From assembly GCA_003290165.1 (NCBI GenBank), contig QNQO01006217.1, positions 186,001 through 250,000 of the forward strand: DNA of 64,000 nt, given 5' to 3'. Position 1 is the first letter of the stretch. Each line of letters begins with the position of its first letter. Shown one piece after another: positions 36,380 to 48,827 of this stretch. Under the pieces are notes generated by a model. That model was not told the origin of the DNA. It did not search any database and worked only from the letters and a program-made list of their open reading frames with translations. The DNA is from Berberis thunbergii. Its lineage: Eukaryota; Streptophyta; Magnoliopsida; Ranunculales; Berberidaceae. A program made the translations under genes and the position numbers.

Positions 36380-36507
36380 AATCTTTTTTTTTGGAATGCG
36401 AGCTGGGTTTTTAAGGATCTCATAACCTATGTCGTAGGTGAGACTCGAACCTAGGACGTGGAGGACAAACCTACACAGCCCTAACCACTGGACCATAACA
36501 CCATTGG
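36380..36507 (-). mobile_element. tRNA-derived SINE with 16-bp TSD
   Basis: On the minus strand the element reads from 36507: GGTCCAGTGGTTAGGGC resembles a tRNA A box region, and GGTTCGAGTCTC matches the B box consensus GGTTCGANNC. It ends in a T/A-rich tail, seen as poly-T at 36383-36392 on the plus strand. The exact duplication TCATTCGTTATAAATC flanks it at 36364-36379 and 36508-36523. No LINE-like coding part is present. Confidence 0.88.
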
Positions 36508-36523
36508 TCATTCGTTATAAATC

Positions 36524-38090
36524 TTATTAATTGAGTTGTCCTTCATTGGTTTCCTTATCAAAACCTATAAACAAAAACCCTAGAAAAGCTCGTATCCCGT
36601 AATAATTAATTGTAGGTTGTGCAATTATTTTGAGTTGAGGGTGGGGTCGTTGCTGGATAAAGCTGCAAGCACTTGTACCTCCCTACTGCAAGCATATCTC
36701 TGTCCTACATGTATGTGAAATTTTCCCTCAAACCTTTACCATGGATATTATAGCTCAAATTATTATTGTCACAAACAACCCCATTTAGGGTACTTGTTAG
36801 CTTTATTCACCAACTACATCATATCACAGAAGCAGCCAATCATTTCCACCACATAAACCCTTTGATGTCCTTGGCATCCTAAGCTAAATGGAGCCCGATC
36901 ATTATTGTTGCACCAAAGTCATCCAGAGGTCACCACATCAAGTTGAAAATTAAGCAAAATCATACGCGCTTATGCCCATAGTTAGAAATACTTTACAAGG
37001 AATAAGATGCACACGGGAAAGGCTTTTCATGTGTAATTTGATTCGGATAAACAAAGATCTGTCAAGAGTAAGGGGAAATTTTGGCAGAATATTGGAATAA
37101 GAAAAAGGTTCAATTATATGAATAGATAGGTATAGATGGACATGGACACATCACATAAGGTCTACACGCGCGCGCACACAAACTTTCTAGTCGATAGACC
37201 CTACACATGTAGAAAAATGGAAAGTTGTTTTTAACTGAAGTGGTGTAACTTCAAGAGCCTTAATCTCTATCTGATCCATTTATTTTATTTTATTTTTCTC
37301 ATAAGTGGAGATGATTAAACTTTCTAATCTTCAATGATGAGATAGGAATCTCCCACATTTTTTCAGTTCAGGTACATTGAGCCTCTACGAATGTGTGGGT
37401 CCTTTCTTGCCAACCTTCACTTTAAGAGTGTTTTGAGAGTGGTTTTGAATATCTATAGACTCAAAACACTTAACCTTCCATCATCCTACAAAGATTTTGA
37501 GAATTGTTGATGGGAACTCACTCTGATGAACTTCCTAAGTTCAAAGATTCTTGCTATATCTCCCTATCAATCTTTTCTTGATGGAATCCAAGTCAATTAC
37601 ATAGGAAAGGGAGGACGGGATGGGAAGGGAGCTTGATCGTGATTAACTCGTGTGGTGATTTTTCATGGTATGCGTTAAATGGGCCCTTTACGCTTTTTCA
37701 TATATTTGCAGTCCGTTTAGTCACTTTGTCCCAGTGATTTAACAGGGAAATATCTCAGAACTGTCAAACCATCACCATACATTGTGCTGATGTACCTCAT
37801 CTCACACATTTGGTGGTGGGGTTTTCAGCTTAGCAACAATAACATTCCATCGATCTCGTTACCATCCATACCCTGTCCCCATACATACCATCCATTTTTT
37901 TTCCTGGTTTACTGACGTAATAGATCAATAAGAAAATTGCACTAAAGTGTCACTTGCATCTGTAAGTCATTCATAATCACTTAATAGTAATCAAAAAGTG
38001 AATTTCAACTATGAATCGATCGGGTTTGACATGTCTGAACAAACATTTGGTATTAATCTTTCCTTTTAGACGATTAATGTCTATTGGGGT
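36524..38090. other. 3' intergenic of the methyltransferase gene
   Basis: No gene or repeat end is recognised. The last few hundred bases before 38091 would hold the 3' UTR of the minus-strand methyltransferase. Confidence 0.4.
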
Positions 38091-39675
38091 TTAATCTGAT
38101 TTCCTAATTGCACATACAATAACAACACCATAAAAGCAAGTCTTATGAAGCATGGCTATGTCACCAGAGGCTCTCCTCTCAAACCGTTTGAATAATTCCT
38201 CAGAGAGCTTGGGACCAATGTGGGCCGCGACAATGGGGTTCAGCGTTGCACGGACCAGGTTGGCCTTGGCTCTACCATAGGAAACCGGATCCCTGATTGA
38301 CTCTTCTTGCTTCTCCTTCGAATGCTCCACTATTCTTCGGTACTCTAGTCTTTGTATCTCAAACCCATTACATTCCTCGAACGCCTTTTCCACTTCATCG
38401 GTGCTCCTCATGTATGCAGGGATGTTAAATGTGTCTCTTGTTTCTTGGTCAATTAGTCCCTATACCAAACAAAAATGTTAATTTAACTTCAAAAAAAAAA
38501 AAGTACTTTATTCAACCAACAAATCAGATAAGTTTGTATTAATGATAGATGGAGATAAGGGAGGGAAAAAAGGCAAAGAGATCAAGTGATGTCATGTTGG
38601 TTTCAAGGTGGAAGAAGATTTCTATATTTGCATTCAATATGATCAGATGATAATTACTGCTACTACAAACACACACCTCATTTAATAGGTCTTGCCATGC
38701 TTGATCCATTGAGCTTGTGAAGGGATGCTTAGCTCTAGAATCAGGATCAGCTAACTGGTTTTCAGGATTGTTTGAACCAGGCCTACCGGCCATCAACATG
38801 AACAACATTCCTCCCTCTGAAATCTCCTCCCTCCGGCATCGTAAAAAGGCATCTAGATCCTTTTTCGATTGCTTTGCATAGGCTTCCACAACCTCCGTTT
38901 TTGCTTCATCAATCCAAGCTCTACCTTCATTCCATGCCTTTGATCTCTTATCCAACACTGTCTCCGGTATCTATCAATTCATCAGAATTCACACCCAATA
39001 TTAGATAGAAGTTACAAATGATTCAATACATGAACCAAAAACAAAGTTACATATAATTAATTAAATATGAAGTATCTACGTTCATATATGATTTTGAAAA
39101 TATATTCGCATGCACAGGAAGAGGAGAACCTGAGAAAGCCAGTGTAAGGCACTCAAACTAACTGCAACATGAATCTTCCCTTTAGGGAAGAGACGATGAT
39201 AGAAGGAGCCCGGTACACCAGCTGCATAGTACCGCCTTTTATTACCATCAGTAATGGGGGGTAATGATCGAAAAAGAGAATTGAAATCGTTGGACGGAAG
39301 ATCAGAGAAGTAGGCCTCAAACTCAGGGTCGAAACCACCACACTCTTTAATATACCTATCCCTTAGGGTGTCCACCAACAAGTCAATCGTGGCCAAAGTG
39401 TTGTACCCAGTGGCACAACCCAAGTCTGCAATACTTAATGAATCTCCTCCTTTGAAAAGCTTCATGAAATGAATTGCCTCAATAAGTAATGGCTTTGATA
39501 AGGTGACTGCCAACGATGGGGCTTCTGAGTTCTTCGCATAGCTACCATCGTCATCTCCTCCTTGCATAGATAGTATCCTATGTAGACCACCAGTCCATGT
39601 TTGGTACTCATTACATTTCATAACCTCCAAGGTGTCTTTAAAGGTGGATACAGGCATGAACATGGAAGAATCCAT
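38091..39675 (-). CDS. SABATH-family S-adenosylmethionine-dependent carboxyl methyltransferase
   Basis: Three exons, 39675-39130, 38970-38677 and 38459-38091, join in frame (introns phase 0) to give 402 residues. The family transfers a methyl group from SAM to small-molecule carboxylates. The family marks are SYAKNSE (about residues 45-51), SAM motif I IADLGCATGYNT (about 82-93), the SLSALHWLSQ segment (173-182), and the C-terminal block from FEECNGFEIQRLEY to IGPKLSEELFKRFERRASGD. The HWLS form fits the Arabidopsis At5g37990/At5g38780-like group, whose substrates are poorly known, so no substrate is assigned. The upstream ATG at 39714 is also in frame, but a TATA-like ATATATAC at about 39713-39720 would place transcription start after it, so 39675 is preferred. 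It looks intact. Confidence 0.9.
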
Positions 39676-39710
39676 ATGAGAGTTGTTGATAAACGATGAT
39701 GAACACACAC

Positions 39711-39722
39711 ACATATATACGT
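39711..39722 (-). promoter_or_regulatory. TATA-like box of the methyltransferase gene
   Basis: GTATATATGT on the minus strand lies about 40 bp upstream of the preferred ATG, followed by a GT-rich leader. Confidence 0.4.
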
Positions 39723-41394
39723 GTGTAGTGTTTCTATGAGAGAGAAAAGAGAAGAGAGGAGAGATGGTTAATTAGAAGAAGTTCCTAGGAGTGTCTGCCT
39801 CTAGCTATGTTTATTGGTGGTATATAATGAGGGAACATATGCTGTAGGGAGGAGAGATGCTTTTGGGCCCACACTACAAGGCAGAAAGGAAGTAAAGAGG
39901 AAGAGTTTTAAGTGTGCTTTGCTTTCTCTAGTCTATGTACTAATTAGTGAAGTTTGGAAACATGAGATGCATTGGTTTCAAGTAAATATCCCCATTGTTT
40001 CTTGAGATATTTTTGTTCTAAGGTACCTAAAAGTATAATTTTGTTTCTCATGACAATTATCTGTTTGAAAGATAATTTCAAAAAGCACATGATATATATA
40101 AAGCCTCACTATTTGGATAAACTTTCAATATATGAGATAAGGATAAATCAACCATAATCACCAAAAGTGAGTAAAAAAAAAAAAAAAAACTTTGGCTCAT
40201 GTATAGTTTTGTTTTCTTAGGCTTATTAGAGAAGCAAATCCAAATCATTACTCAAAGCACTGAAGAAGGTTCGGCAATTTGACCAAAACCTACCAACACA
40301 ACCACAAACCAGCTTGTTATTAAGGGTTGGGGTTATCGTGGTTTGGTTGAACCTCCAATGTAAATGGGTTGTGTTTGGATTTACCTTTTTAACCTGTATC
40401 AATCCATTATCTCGTGTTGTTTCATGTAATTTCGTGTCAAGTTATCATGTCGTGACATGTTTTGGTGTCAAATGTCTCATGATGTGTCAACTCATTTAAT
40501 TTGTTAACAAGTGCGTCAACTTCATGTTTCAGCTATTTACACGGTAATTAAGTGGGTCATTTTCGCATCTCACGTGTTGACCCACATAGCCTGACCTGAA
40601 TTTTACCAATCATGAGACCTACTCAAAAGCTATTCTTTTAATAAGATAAACAAGCATATTGTTGTCAAGAACAAAACATAAAAATACATTTTTTGTTTGC
40701 CAAGCGCCAATGGCCTCCTTTGAGATATCAATATGATCCAAACACTTTTCTCGTTTGGGGTTTTGAGTCAATTTACCAGTGCACTGTAGTATTACTCTTT
40801 AGTTAGTGACAATTTTTTTTCTTTTAAGAGTGTTGAACACGATGTAACATGTTTGTATATGTATATATTTGACTTTATTCTTGATTTTATTAAATGAGTT
40901 GATAAAATTAAATAAATGGCATGGATTAATAATAGGGGTATTTGTTGGTTATTTTTACCAGTTTTTCTTTAATGTCACATTAAATAAGTTGATTTTATTC
41001 AAAATAAAAAACGAAATAATCATATTGATCTCTTGAATAATATCACAGACGTGACTCAAGAATAAATAAATGGCATGGATTAATAATAGGGGTATTTGTT
41101 GGTTATTTTTTCCTAATGAATATTCTAAATATGCACCTTTGGTTAAAAGCTCATTATTTTAAACCAAAAGTGAGGTGTCCTATAATTGTCGTCTCATCTC
41201 CTGTGGAGTGAGGAGCTTGCTTAAGGAATTCACTTCATGTTGAACCAATTGCAATTTAAAAATGTTATGTGGTGTTTTATTTGCCAATACAACACGCCAA
41301 CACCATGGTGCAAACAATCAAAACTTTCCTTTTAATTAATAATTTTGATCCAGAAATTAATATATGTATTCATTTCCTTAAACTATTTTGAGCG
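39723..41394. other. intergenic; one long direct repeat
   Basis: No gene is seen. A 46-bp direct repeat, starting AATAAATGGCATGGATTAAT, is at 40911-40956 and 41065-41110. The stretch 40290-40620 has many TCGTGTCA/ATGTCGTGACATG-type words, typical of decayed hAT or LTR ends, but its limits cannot be set. Confidence 0.45.
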
Positions 41395-41584
41395 ATTCTA
41401 AATGTCGAGGGATTGAGCGAGGAAACGAGCGAGGGAAATGAGGTGGCGAGGTGAAAGCCACTCATTTCCTCGAGATACGCGCAAAAAATGTCAGCGCACG
41501 CATTTCGAGGAAAATGAGTGGCTTTCACCTCGCCACCTCATTTCCCTCGCTCGTTTCCTCGCTCAATCCCTCGACATTTAGAAT
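41395..41584. mobile_element. foldback element with 73-bp perfect inverted repeat
   Basis: The arm 41395-41467 is the exact reverse complement of 41512-41584. Imperfect pairing continues into a loop of about 44 bases. The terminus is ATTCTAAATGTCGAGG. The arms are GC-richer than the surroundings. No clear target duplication was found. Read as RNA it would form a long near-perfect hairpin. Confidence 0.85.
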
Positions 41585-44402
41585 TTCAGTATTTGAATTA
41601 ATTTATTACCTTTCTTTATTGTAACTTGACTTTTTATATGGCGGTGCCGTATCTCCTAAATATGATCATAAATACATAATCGTCACTCATTATCTTTTGT
41701 CATTTAGAAATGAATACCTTGCTTGTGAGTTGCAGAAGCTTAGGTATCACACTCCGGATTCTCATGTGTTTGTCATGTTCTATTTGTAGCGCAGTTAAAA
41801 AGCATCCAAGTTATGAAGTTAAACCATTATTAATTTTATGATTTTAGAAAAACAAATGTAGAAGAGTAGAAATAAATACACATTCATGCATGATGTTGTC
41901 TTTGTATAGTTTCATGTATTTATAGAAGTGATACTTCATTTGTTGCCCATAAAGTTTTTTGGATTTTACAAGGAGAAACAATTTTAGTCAAAAGCACAAT
42001 TAATATGAATTTTTTAATTTTTTTGTATTTTTATTTTATTTTTAAAAGGTGGACAAGGTTTTCAGTGTGTACTTTAATCATATGAAAGATTGACATTGAC
42101 AATGTTTCTAGAATTGAAACGGTGAGATATTTGAGAGCAACAACTAAGAACCAATAATGAGGAAAAATTGAATCTCCCCTTCGGAGTGCAATGTGGTGTC
42201 CACTTGGCCACCAAATCAAGCGATGTGGGAGTAGTTAGGCAGGGGAAGTCACGGTGTGTAAGAGTATATACGGTAAGATCCGTTTGGGCTGTAAGTGTGT
42301 AAATTTGCACTGCTAACATGCCATAGTAGGGCCTGGGCATGTAAATTTGCTAATTGTTGTTAAACAAGTTGCGCATAAGCGAAGGTTCCATATGAGATGG
42401 TGTGAGAAAGCTTGAGCCTCACTAACGGTTAGATTGGTGGGCCATGTTGGCACGATTTTAATTGGAGTCCATCTTGTCACGCCATCTCAAATAGCATGTC
42501 AAGGTTACCTAATGTGGGTGAAAATATGTTATACACCCATTTGAGTGTGTACCTTTTTAAGTGCAAAAATACCCCTGCTTAAGTGAATGATCTAATATGA
42601 AAAATATTTAATATTTGAAACGCCTCATCTAATACCCTTGCCGATAGACTCTACAGATTCAACTCCCTGAAAGAAAGGTTGAGTTACCAATACACTAGCG
42701 TGTAGGCTTTCACTTGACTTGATAGGGTTGTGTCTTCCCAGATTAATTTGATGTTTTCTTTTATCTCACTAAAGTTTTGGCTTACATTTTACTTTTGAAA
42801 AGATATCAACAAATTTGCACTACAAATTAATGAGTTTTGGAGATTGCCAACAGTCATGAGTATTGATTTTTCCAATTCTTTTGATGGAAAATGTTAAATG
42901 TTGTCTCAGTAACTCACTTGATCTCACCATTAACTATTTACTCGTTGACATATTTTTATATTTTTTGACATATCGAATAGGTGATATTTATTTATTCCAT
43001 AGCTTATATACTCTCCAGTTTCTTTGTTGTCTTACCACTCAACTTCTATTGAAATCTAACCTATATAATGATACAAGGACCGGATGAACACTGATTTGTC
43101 TTCGACTCTAACATTTATTTCCCATTTGCCCTCCTACTTTATTAACATTTACAAGCAAATCCCGGTTGAACAATGATGGTAGATGAACAACGACAAGGGT
43201 GTTTATGTCTTTAAATGAAAAACACTAGTACACATTTTTACAATTTTACCATCCCTAATTCAAACTATTTACATTCAAAACTAACACCCCTCAAACATTG
43301 ATTAATTATAGCTAAGCCCTTAATAATTTCTTTGAAGCTCCCTAATTATCTATAATTATTCTTATAATTACACACACCCTAATTACCTTTATTGTTTCAG
43401 GACACTCGTATTCTATCATATTTCATTACCAATATATTGCGTTAACTTTATATATTGTTCTATTTGTTGTTTCTCATACGACTTTTCATGAAAATAGAAA
43501 AAACTTTCGAAAATACGCTTTCAACTGTTATATTATTAATTTAGCTCTGTTTTGACCTTCTTTATCTTTATCTTTGTACAAGACATGAAAGTCCCTCGAT
43601 GGGTTTGTTGGATCGAACATTTTTTTTTATTCCTTAACCCTTCCACCATAGATGCCGCCGGCTGGGTTCGAACATTTTATGTCATGGAATAGGGTTAAAT
43701 CTTTATTGGAAGATGCATATTCATGCATGCATCACACCAACCATTAGTGCATGTCGAGGATTCTAACTATCATATGGACATCAACAAGGAACAAAAATAT
43801 AACGAATCTAAAACATTATAATTCATGCATTTTTTATAGTGATTTATAATCAATCATAAAAGTCAAACCCTGTAGTTCATCACCCAATATATAAACTAAT
43901 CTCTATTTCTTGCTAATCCATATTTTATCAAATCATTGTAGATCTTCAAATAGGTTTGTGACACACATCATTAAGATTTATATAACAAGACATTTGTTGA
44001 ATATGATTCATGGAGTGATGAAGGTGTTGGTCCTGAAATGAATGTGTCGACAAGATCAGTACACTTAAATGTCAAAATCAACCAAATGGGGGGAATGGGA
44101 GGGATCCAAATCATGCATGCATGGAAGATGGCCCTAGCTCATGAGCAGACCTTCTAGTCTTTAAAAGCACCTCCAAGGGTATCTGAGTAGATGAATCATA
44201 GCATGGCTTGGCATCGCAATCAGTGTGGAGTGTGAAAAGCCCTTATATTGGATATTGATCATTTAAACCAGCTAGCCCCCACCTGGCTAACTATATATCT
44301 CTGTCTACCTAGGCAAATGCAAACTCACACCTTTATTTGACAGGCAAGGCAAGGAATGCACCTAACTTCCCCTTCCATTGTTTTCCCAATCACTAGCTAA
44401 CC
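41585..44402. other. intergenic; no gene recognised
   Basis: AT-rich sequence. A dispersed repeat at about 43180-43400 resembles 22262-22490: both share ACCCCTCAAA, TAAGCCCTTAAT and CCCTAATTAT in the same order. Short ORFs have no motif. Confidence 0.4.
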
Positions 44403-45115
44403 AAGACAATGACTTTTTGACACCACTACTTTTGGTGAAGGACACCACCCTCTACTTTCTGAATCACACCATTACTTACTAAAAAAACACCACCAATATA
44501 AACAAAAAAACCCACCACCACCACCTCTTTTCTCTTTATCAAGGAACACCACCATCACCACACTGTTTCACCCCACCACCGCCGCCCTGCCCAGCCGCCA
44601 GTCACACCTCTTATCTATTTTCCTCTCTTTTTCTTTTCTCCTTTCTTATTCTTCTTTTTTTCTTCTTCTTAACGTTCTCTATGTTTCTATTCCTCTCTTC
44701 TTCTCCTTTTCTTCCTGCGAATGGGGAATCTGTTTGAGGGCAGAAGAAAATATATATATAGGAGAAGATAAGAAGGAGGCAAGGCGGGGTGGTGTCGCGG
44801 GCGATGGAGAAGAAAAGGAAAGAAGAGTGAAGAGAAGAGAGAAGATGAAGAGAGGAGAAGAACAACAACAACAACAAAGGAAAAGAGGATGAGATGAAGA
44901 TGGTGGCGAGGCATGTGGTGCAAGCGGCAGTGGTAGGGCGGGATGGGTGGTGTTGCTCCGCCAATTACTGTGAATAGAGAAAAAAGGTGGAAAATAAAAT
45001 GAATAGTGGGTGAGAGAGGGTTTATATTAATGGTGTCCTTCAACACATATAAAAAAATAAAATAAAAAATGTTGTCCTTCAACAAAAGTTGTGGTGTCAA
45101 AAAGTTGTTGCCTTT
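44403..45115. mobile_element. unclassified inverted-repeat element
   Basis: The left end, ACTTTTTGACACCACTACTT followed by GTGAAGGACA, is the near inverse of the right end at 45070-45113. TIRs are about 40 bp. The interior is CT-rich on the left and GA-rich on the right, so it also partly folds back. The long minus-strand ORFs here are low-complexity Ser/Leu/His text, not genes. No target duplication could be fixed. Confidence 0.55.
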
Positions 45116-46619
45116 ACCCAATAGTCTTTGCATGTAGACCCTCTAATCATCCCATTTTGTGTCAAACAACCCCTTAGACTAGTTCCTATCAACTTAGTTG
45201 TGGCTTGTGAACTATGTGTGATTCTTTTCCTCTCTCTCTTGAATATTCATCCTTGTTCATTTCAGATCATTTTCTCCCCCTTCTTGAATCCCTTAGTTAG
45301 TATGACCAAGCATGGTTTATATAGATAGATAGAATTTTTTTGGGGGAGATATATTGTGATTTATTGGTTTAAGCAAAACCCATTTATTGATTCGAACTTT
45401 ACCCGCCTTTTGACTTGTTTTGGCAATGTGTTTAGTCTCATAGCAATTTGTTCAAGTGAATTGTCAATTTAAATGAGTTCCCTCAACAATTGATTTGAAC
45501 AGAAATTTTATTCTGAAAAACAATTCTTGAAAGCCTCCATAAAACTCCTAATTGGTTCAATTGATTTTTGGATTATAATTGTGATACATCAATCTCATTG
45601 ATAGAATATAGAAATATTTCAAACAAAAACAGATGCACAAAAAAAAAAGGTTAAAATGTTAATGGATGGTAAGCTATTTATCAATGCTCTTTTTTTTCTT
45701 TAGGACTTGTTGCTGAAGAATAACTTCTATTACTCACATCCTTTCTTCTTTGATCGTTTTGCATTCACTATCACTAAATCAATTCATCATCATCATCATC
45801 ATCATTATTATCAATTAAAAATCCTTACAAAGTGCAACATGAAAATCAAGTAAAAAACACAAGATAAAAATAAAAGTTTGCCAAACCTTTGTGACAAGAG
45901 TCAAGATATGTTGTTGATTATTATTGCAACTGGAGGTGATTTTACTAACCTTATCCAACTAGAATGTCACGATGATTGCAAATCTTGCGTTTGGAAGATG
46001 ATTCCTTGTTACAATACCTTGAGAAAATGGGCCAAGTGAGTGAATCAAATAACTTGTAATGCAACTGGGAACAAGGAGTTGAGACAGTAGAAAGATTCGA
46101 ACAACTTGTCTGCAATTGCAATTGCAATTGGGATAGAGTAGTTGGCTTGAGACGTAGGATAGAGAAGAAGAGTGAACAACTTAGTTGAGGAGTTGAGCGC
46201 AGATAAGAGTGAAAAAGTGAAGAGGAAGAGTTTGAATTTGTGGGTTCCACGGAAGAGAAGCAAGCAATAAAATTCCTAAATCTTTATCTCGATGCAACTG
46301 CAAAGTGCAAATCCATACCATCTCACCAATGCAGAAAATCAATCCTCTGAACCTCAAACTTTTCCTCGATCTTGACTTGAACTAGGAGAAATATAAATTC
46401 TTAAATGCCTCCCCTCTTTGGACAAATGATTTTTATGTAGAATCAAGAAGCCAAATACAGGGAATTTTGCAAGATTGGGAGCTAATAACAAATGAAAAAG
46501 GACCAATTTAGTTGAATAAAAAAAAATCTGATTCCAAAACACAAGATTTCAAAACAGTTACCAAACTCTAAAATAAATTACGTAAAAAGGCTTAATTGTT
46601 AAGCCTCGTTTTTTTTTTG
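45116..46619. other. intergenic
   Basis: No gene is seen. A short (ATC)n microsatellite lies at about 45785-45806. Confidence 0.4.
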
Positions 46620-48260
46620 GGAATTTACCTCTTCTCCTTGTTTGTCAACCATAAGCATTGTAACCTTCTCATTTTCAGTCTCCACAGATTATGAGGCCTC
46701 ATGGTGGTTGGTAGACAAAGCTTTGTCAATCTCTACACTTTTTGTGGTCTCTGCAATTCCTGCACTTTCTTGGTTGACTTTTTTAATCACCATGAGAAAC
46801 ATTATTAAGTTTTTTCCATTTCAATCATTCATAGCTTTTGAAACCTCATGGTTGACCTCATTGTTCCTCTGACCTTTCAATTTTTGAAGTTCTCACCTAA
46901 ATTATTCATTAATCTTTTCAAGCTTTTCTACTTGTCGCTTTAGTCGCTGATTCTTCTCTTTTAGAATTTGTTTGTCATTTTTTAGATGTTCAATTTTTTT
47001 CTTTTGCACCTAACAGAGAAGATTCAATATTTTCACACTCTTCATTTTCAATCTTTCTTGATCAACATCAACCTCATAATAAGAGGTTTACCCTCTTCCC
47101 TCAAACCTTGGAGCTTATTAATAACATGCAAAAAACAGATACCATGAAAAAAGAACAATTCCATTAGGAATGCATAACATAATGTAAATAAAAATTAATA
47201 ATTCTATATGAATGCCTACCATAATGGACTTACGGTAAGCATTCATATCGGAGTCTTGGAACTTTACCTCATTTACCTATAATATGTTAGCAATTAACTT
47301 GAGGTTTTCACTGATCTCATTCAGATCCCATCACATTGCTCGAGGCAAATCACCTTATGTTCCTTGGATGGTTTCCACCATGCTAACATGCGCACCATGA
47401 TTACATTATGGTATGCATCGAGTTGATTTTTATCAAAACAAACAAAAAATTTAACCTACCAATAATTGAATTGAGCAACAATCATTTAGACAATAGTTTT
47501 CTTTTTTCATTTCTCTCAATTTACTCATCATGCTCTCATGTATCATACTCACCCATGCAATCTCATTGGTAAATTGGAGGTTCTCAGCTCTTGTTGCAAT
47601 TATCCATGGTAGTTGTGTATTTTTTCTTTCATAGAAGATGGCGCTTAACATGTATACAATGAATAGCCTAATTGTATCTTCTTTGTCTTGTGCATCACTC
47701 TTCTAATCAACTTTGTCGATACTTTCTTTAATGGCCTCTTTTAGGTGCTCCACATTTTTAAACACCCTACTTAAAAAGGGAGAGTCTTCCTTTTCAAAGT
47801 CCCACTTTATGCCCGCCATTGTTACCTTCTTGCCATGAATCGACAATTGGAATGTCAAGTCTACATCTTCTACAATCAACTTTACCTTTTCAAATCCAAT
47901 CTTGAAAGTGTGCTTGATCTTGTTATATATGCGACAAATTCATAGGATAGGAGATTTTCATTTTGTTCCAGTGACACTGATTTATTCAACTTTCTGCCAA
48001 ACAAAGCTCTAAATAACTTCCCAAATGTTGTTGCATCCCTCTTATGCTCACTTATAAACTTCGATCTGGCATTCATAGTTGCCCTTACATTCCTTCTTTT
48101 TAAGGTTTAGAAGCAATGATCTTTACTCTCTTTGCCTTTTTACTAGGCTCATCTTGGTGTTGGATAGGTTGTGTTATCCCCTTCTTATCCGATCGTCTAA
48201 GTGAAGGCTCATCTTGATTGTTACCTCCTTTTGAAGATATTTTCTTAGCCATTTTGTACC
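46620..48260 (-). pseudogene. degenerate plant-mobile-domain/DUF1985-like gene with coiled coil
   Basis: The minus strand begins MAKKISSKGGNNQDEPS near 48252 (basic, nuclear-signal-like). A block around 47880-47700 then reads VKLIVEDVDLTFQLSIHGKK and IKWDFEKEDSPFLSRVFKNV. It runs into DTIRLFIVYMLSAIFYERKN and LPWIIATRAENLQFTNEIAW at 47690-47530. This shape (RLFI...FY...W...V/A..L....YAW) matches the plant mobile domain/DUF1985 regions found in MULE- and retroelement-associated proteins. A Lys/Glu/Leu coiled coil follows at about 46990-46900. Stops and frame changes occur throughout. The family assignment is by pattern only; an Ulp1 protease part was not found. Confidence 0.45.
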
Positions 48261-48289
48261 TACAAAACTGGCATATCATCAAAACAGTG

Positions 48290-48662
48290 TAACACCCCTC
48301 AAATTATTATTAAGAGTATGAGATGTAGCAAAAATTAGAACATATTCATCTCCATATTCTCTCTTCATAATCATTGTTAACCTTTATTATACTAGTTTTA
48401 CATTCGAGCTTACGGTATAGTGCCATATTACTACTAACAGTATACTCGTATAGAGTTCAAAATCAAACTATTATTAAGAGTTCATACCACAATGGACTTA
48501 CGATATGCATTCATATGAAATCAACAATAATTATTAAGAGTGTGAGATGTAGCAAAAAGAAGAACAAATCACTTCCATCTTCTCTTTACATATTAAACAC
48601 ACTCCATTTCAAACACAATATACTATTCTAGAGTTAACCAGCTGTTATTAATAATGCATACC
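48290..48662. repeat. about 175-bp tandem repeat units, interrupted by the CACTA insertion
   Basis: A unit with CAATGGACTTACGATATGCA, then GAGATGTAGCAAAAA and TTTCAAACACAATATA, spans about 48485-48658. Partial copies precede it. The next unit resumes at 55780 beyond the CACTA element (CTAATGGACTTACGGTAACC and so on), and a related piece lies at 47211-47255. Confidence 0.7.
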
Positions 48663-48827
48663 CGCTACACCAAAATGGGTAATTAGTAACATCAATATTT
48701 TTTTATTTGCAATTCTTCATTGTGTTACAAGTCTTGTAACACAAAAAAATGATACTAATTATTGACTTAAGTTACTATTAGTAATTTTATAAATAATAGC
48801 TTTGTTATTATTTTAGTACACCAAAAT

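Noticed and set aside
43620..43690. GGGTTCGAAC resembling a tRNA B box, preceded by poly-T
   Set aside because: No A box at the right distance, no target duplication and no tRNA fold, so it is not called a SINE or tRNA.
44611..45133. Two minus-strand ORFs of 117 and 148 codons
   Set aside because: Low-complexity Ser/Leu/Phe and Lys/Arg runs from the CT/GA-biased interior of an inverted-repeat element, with no family motif.
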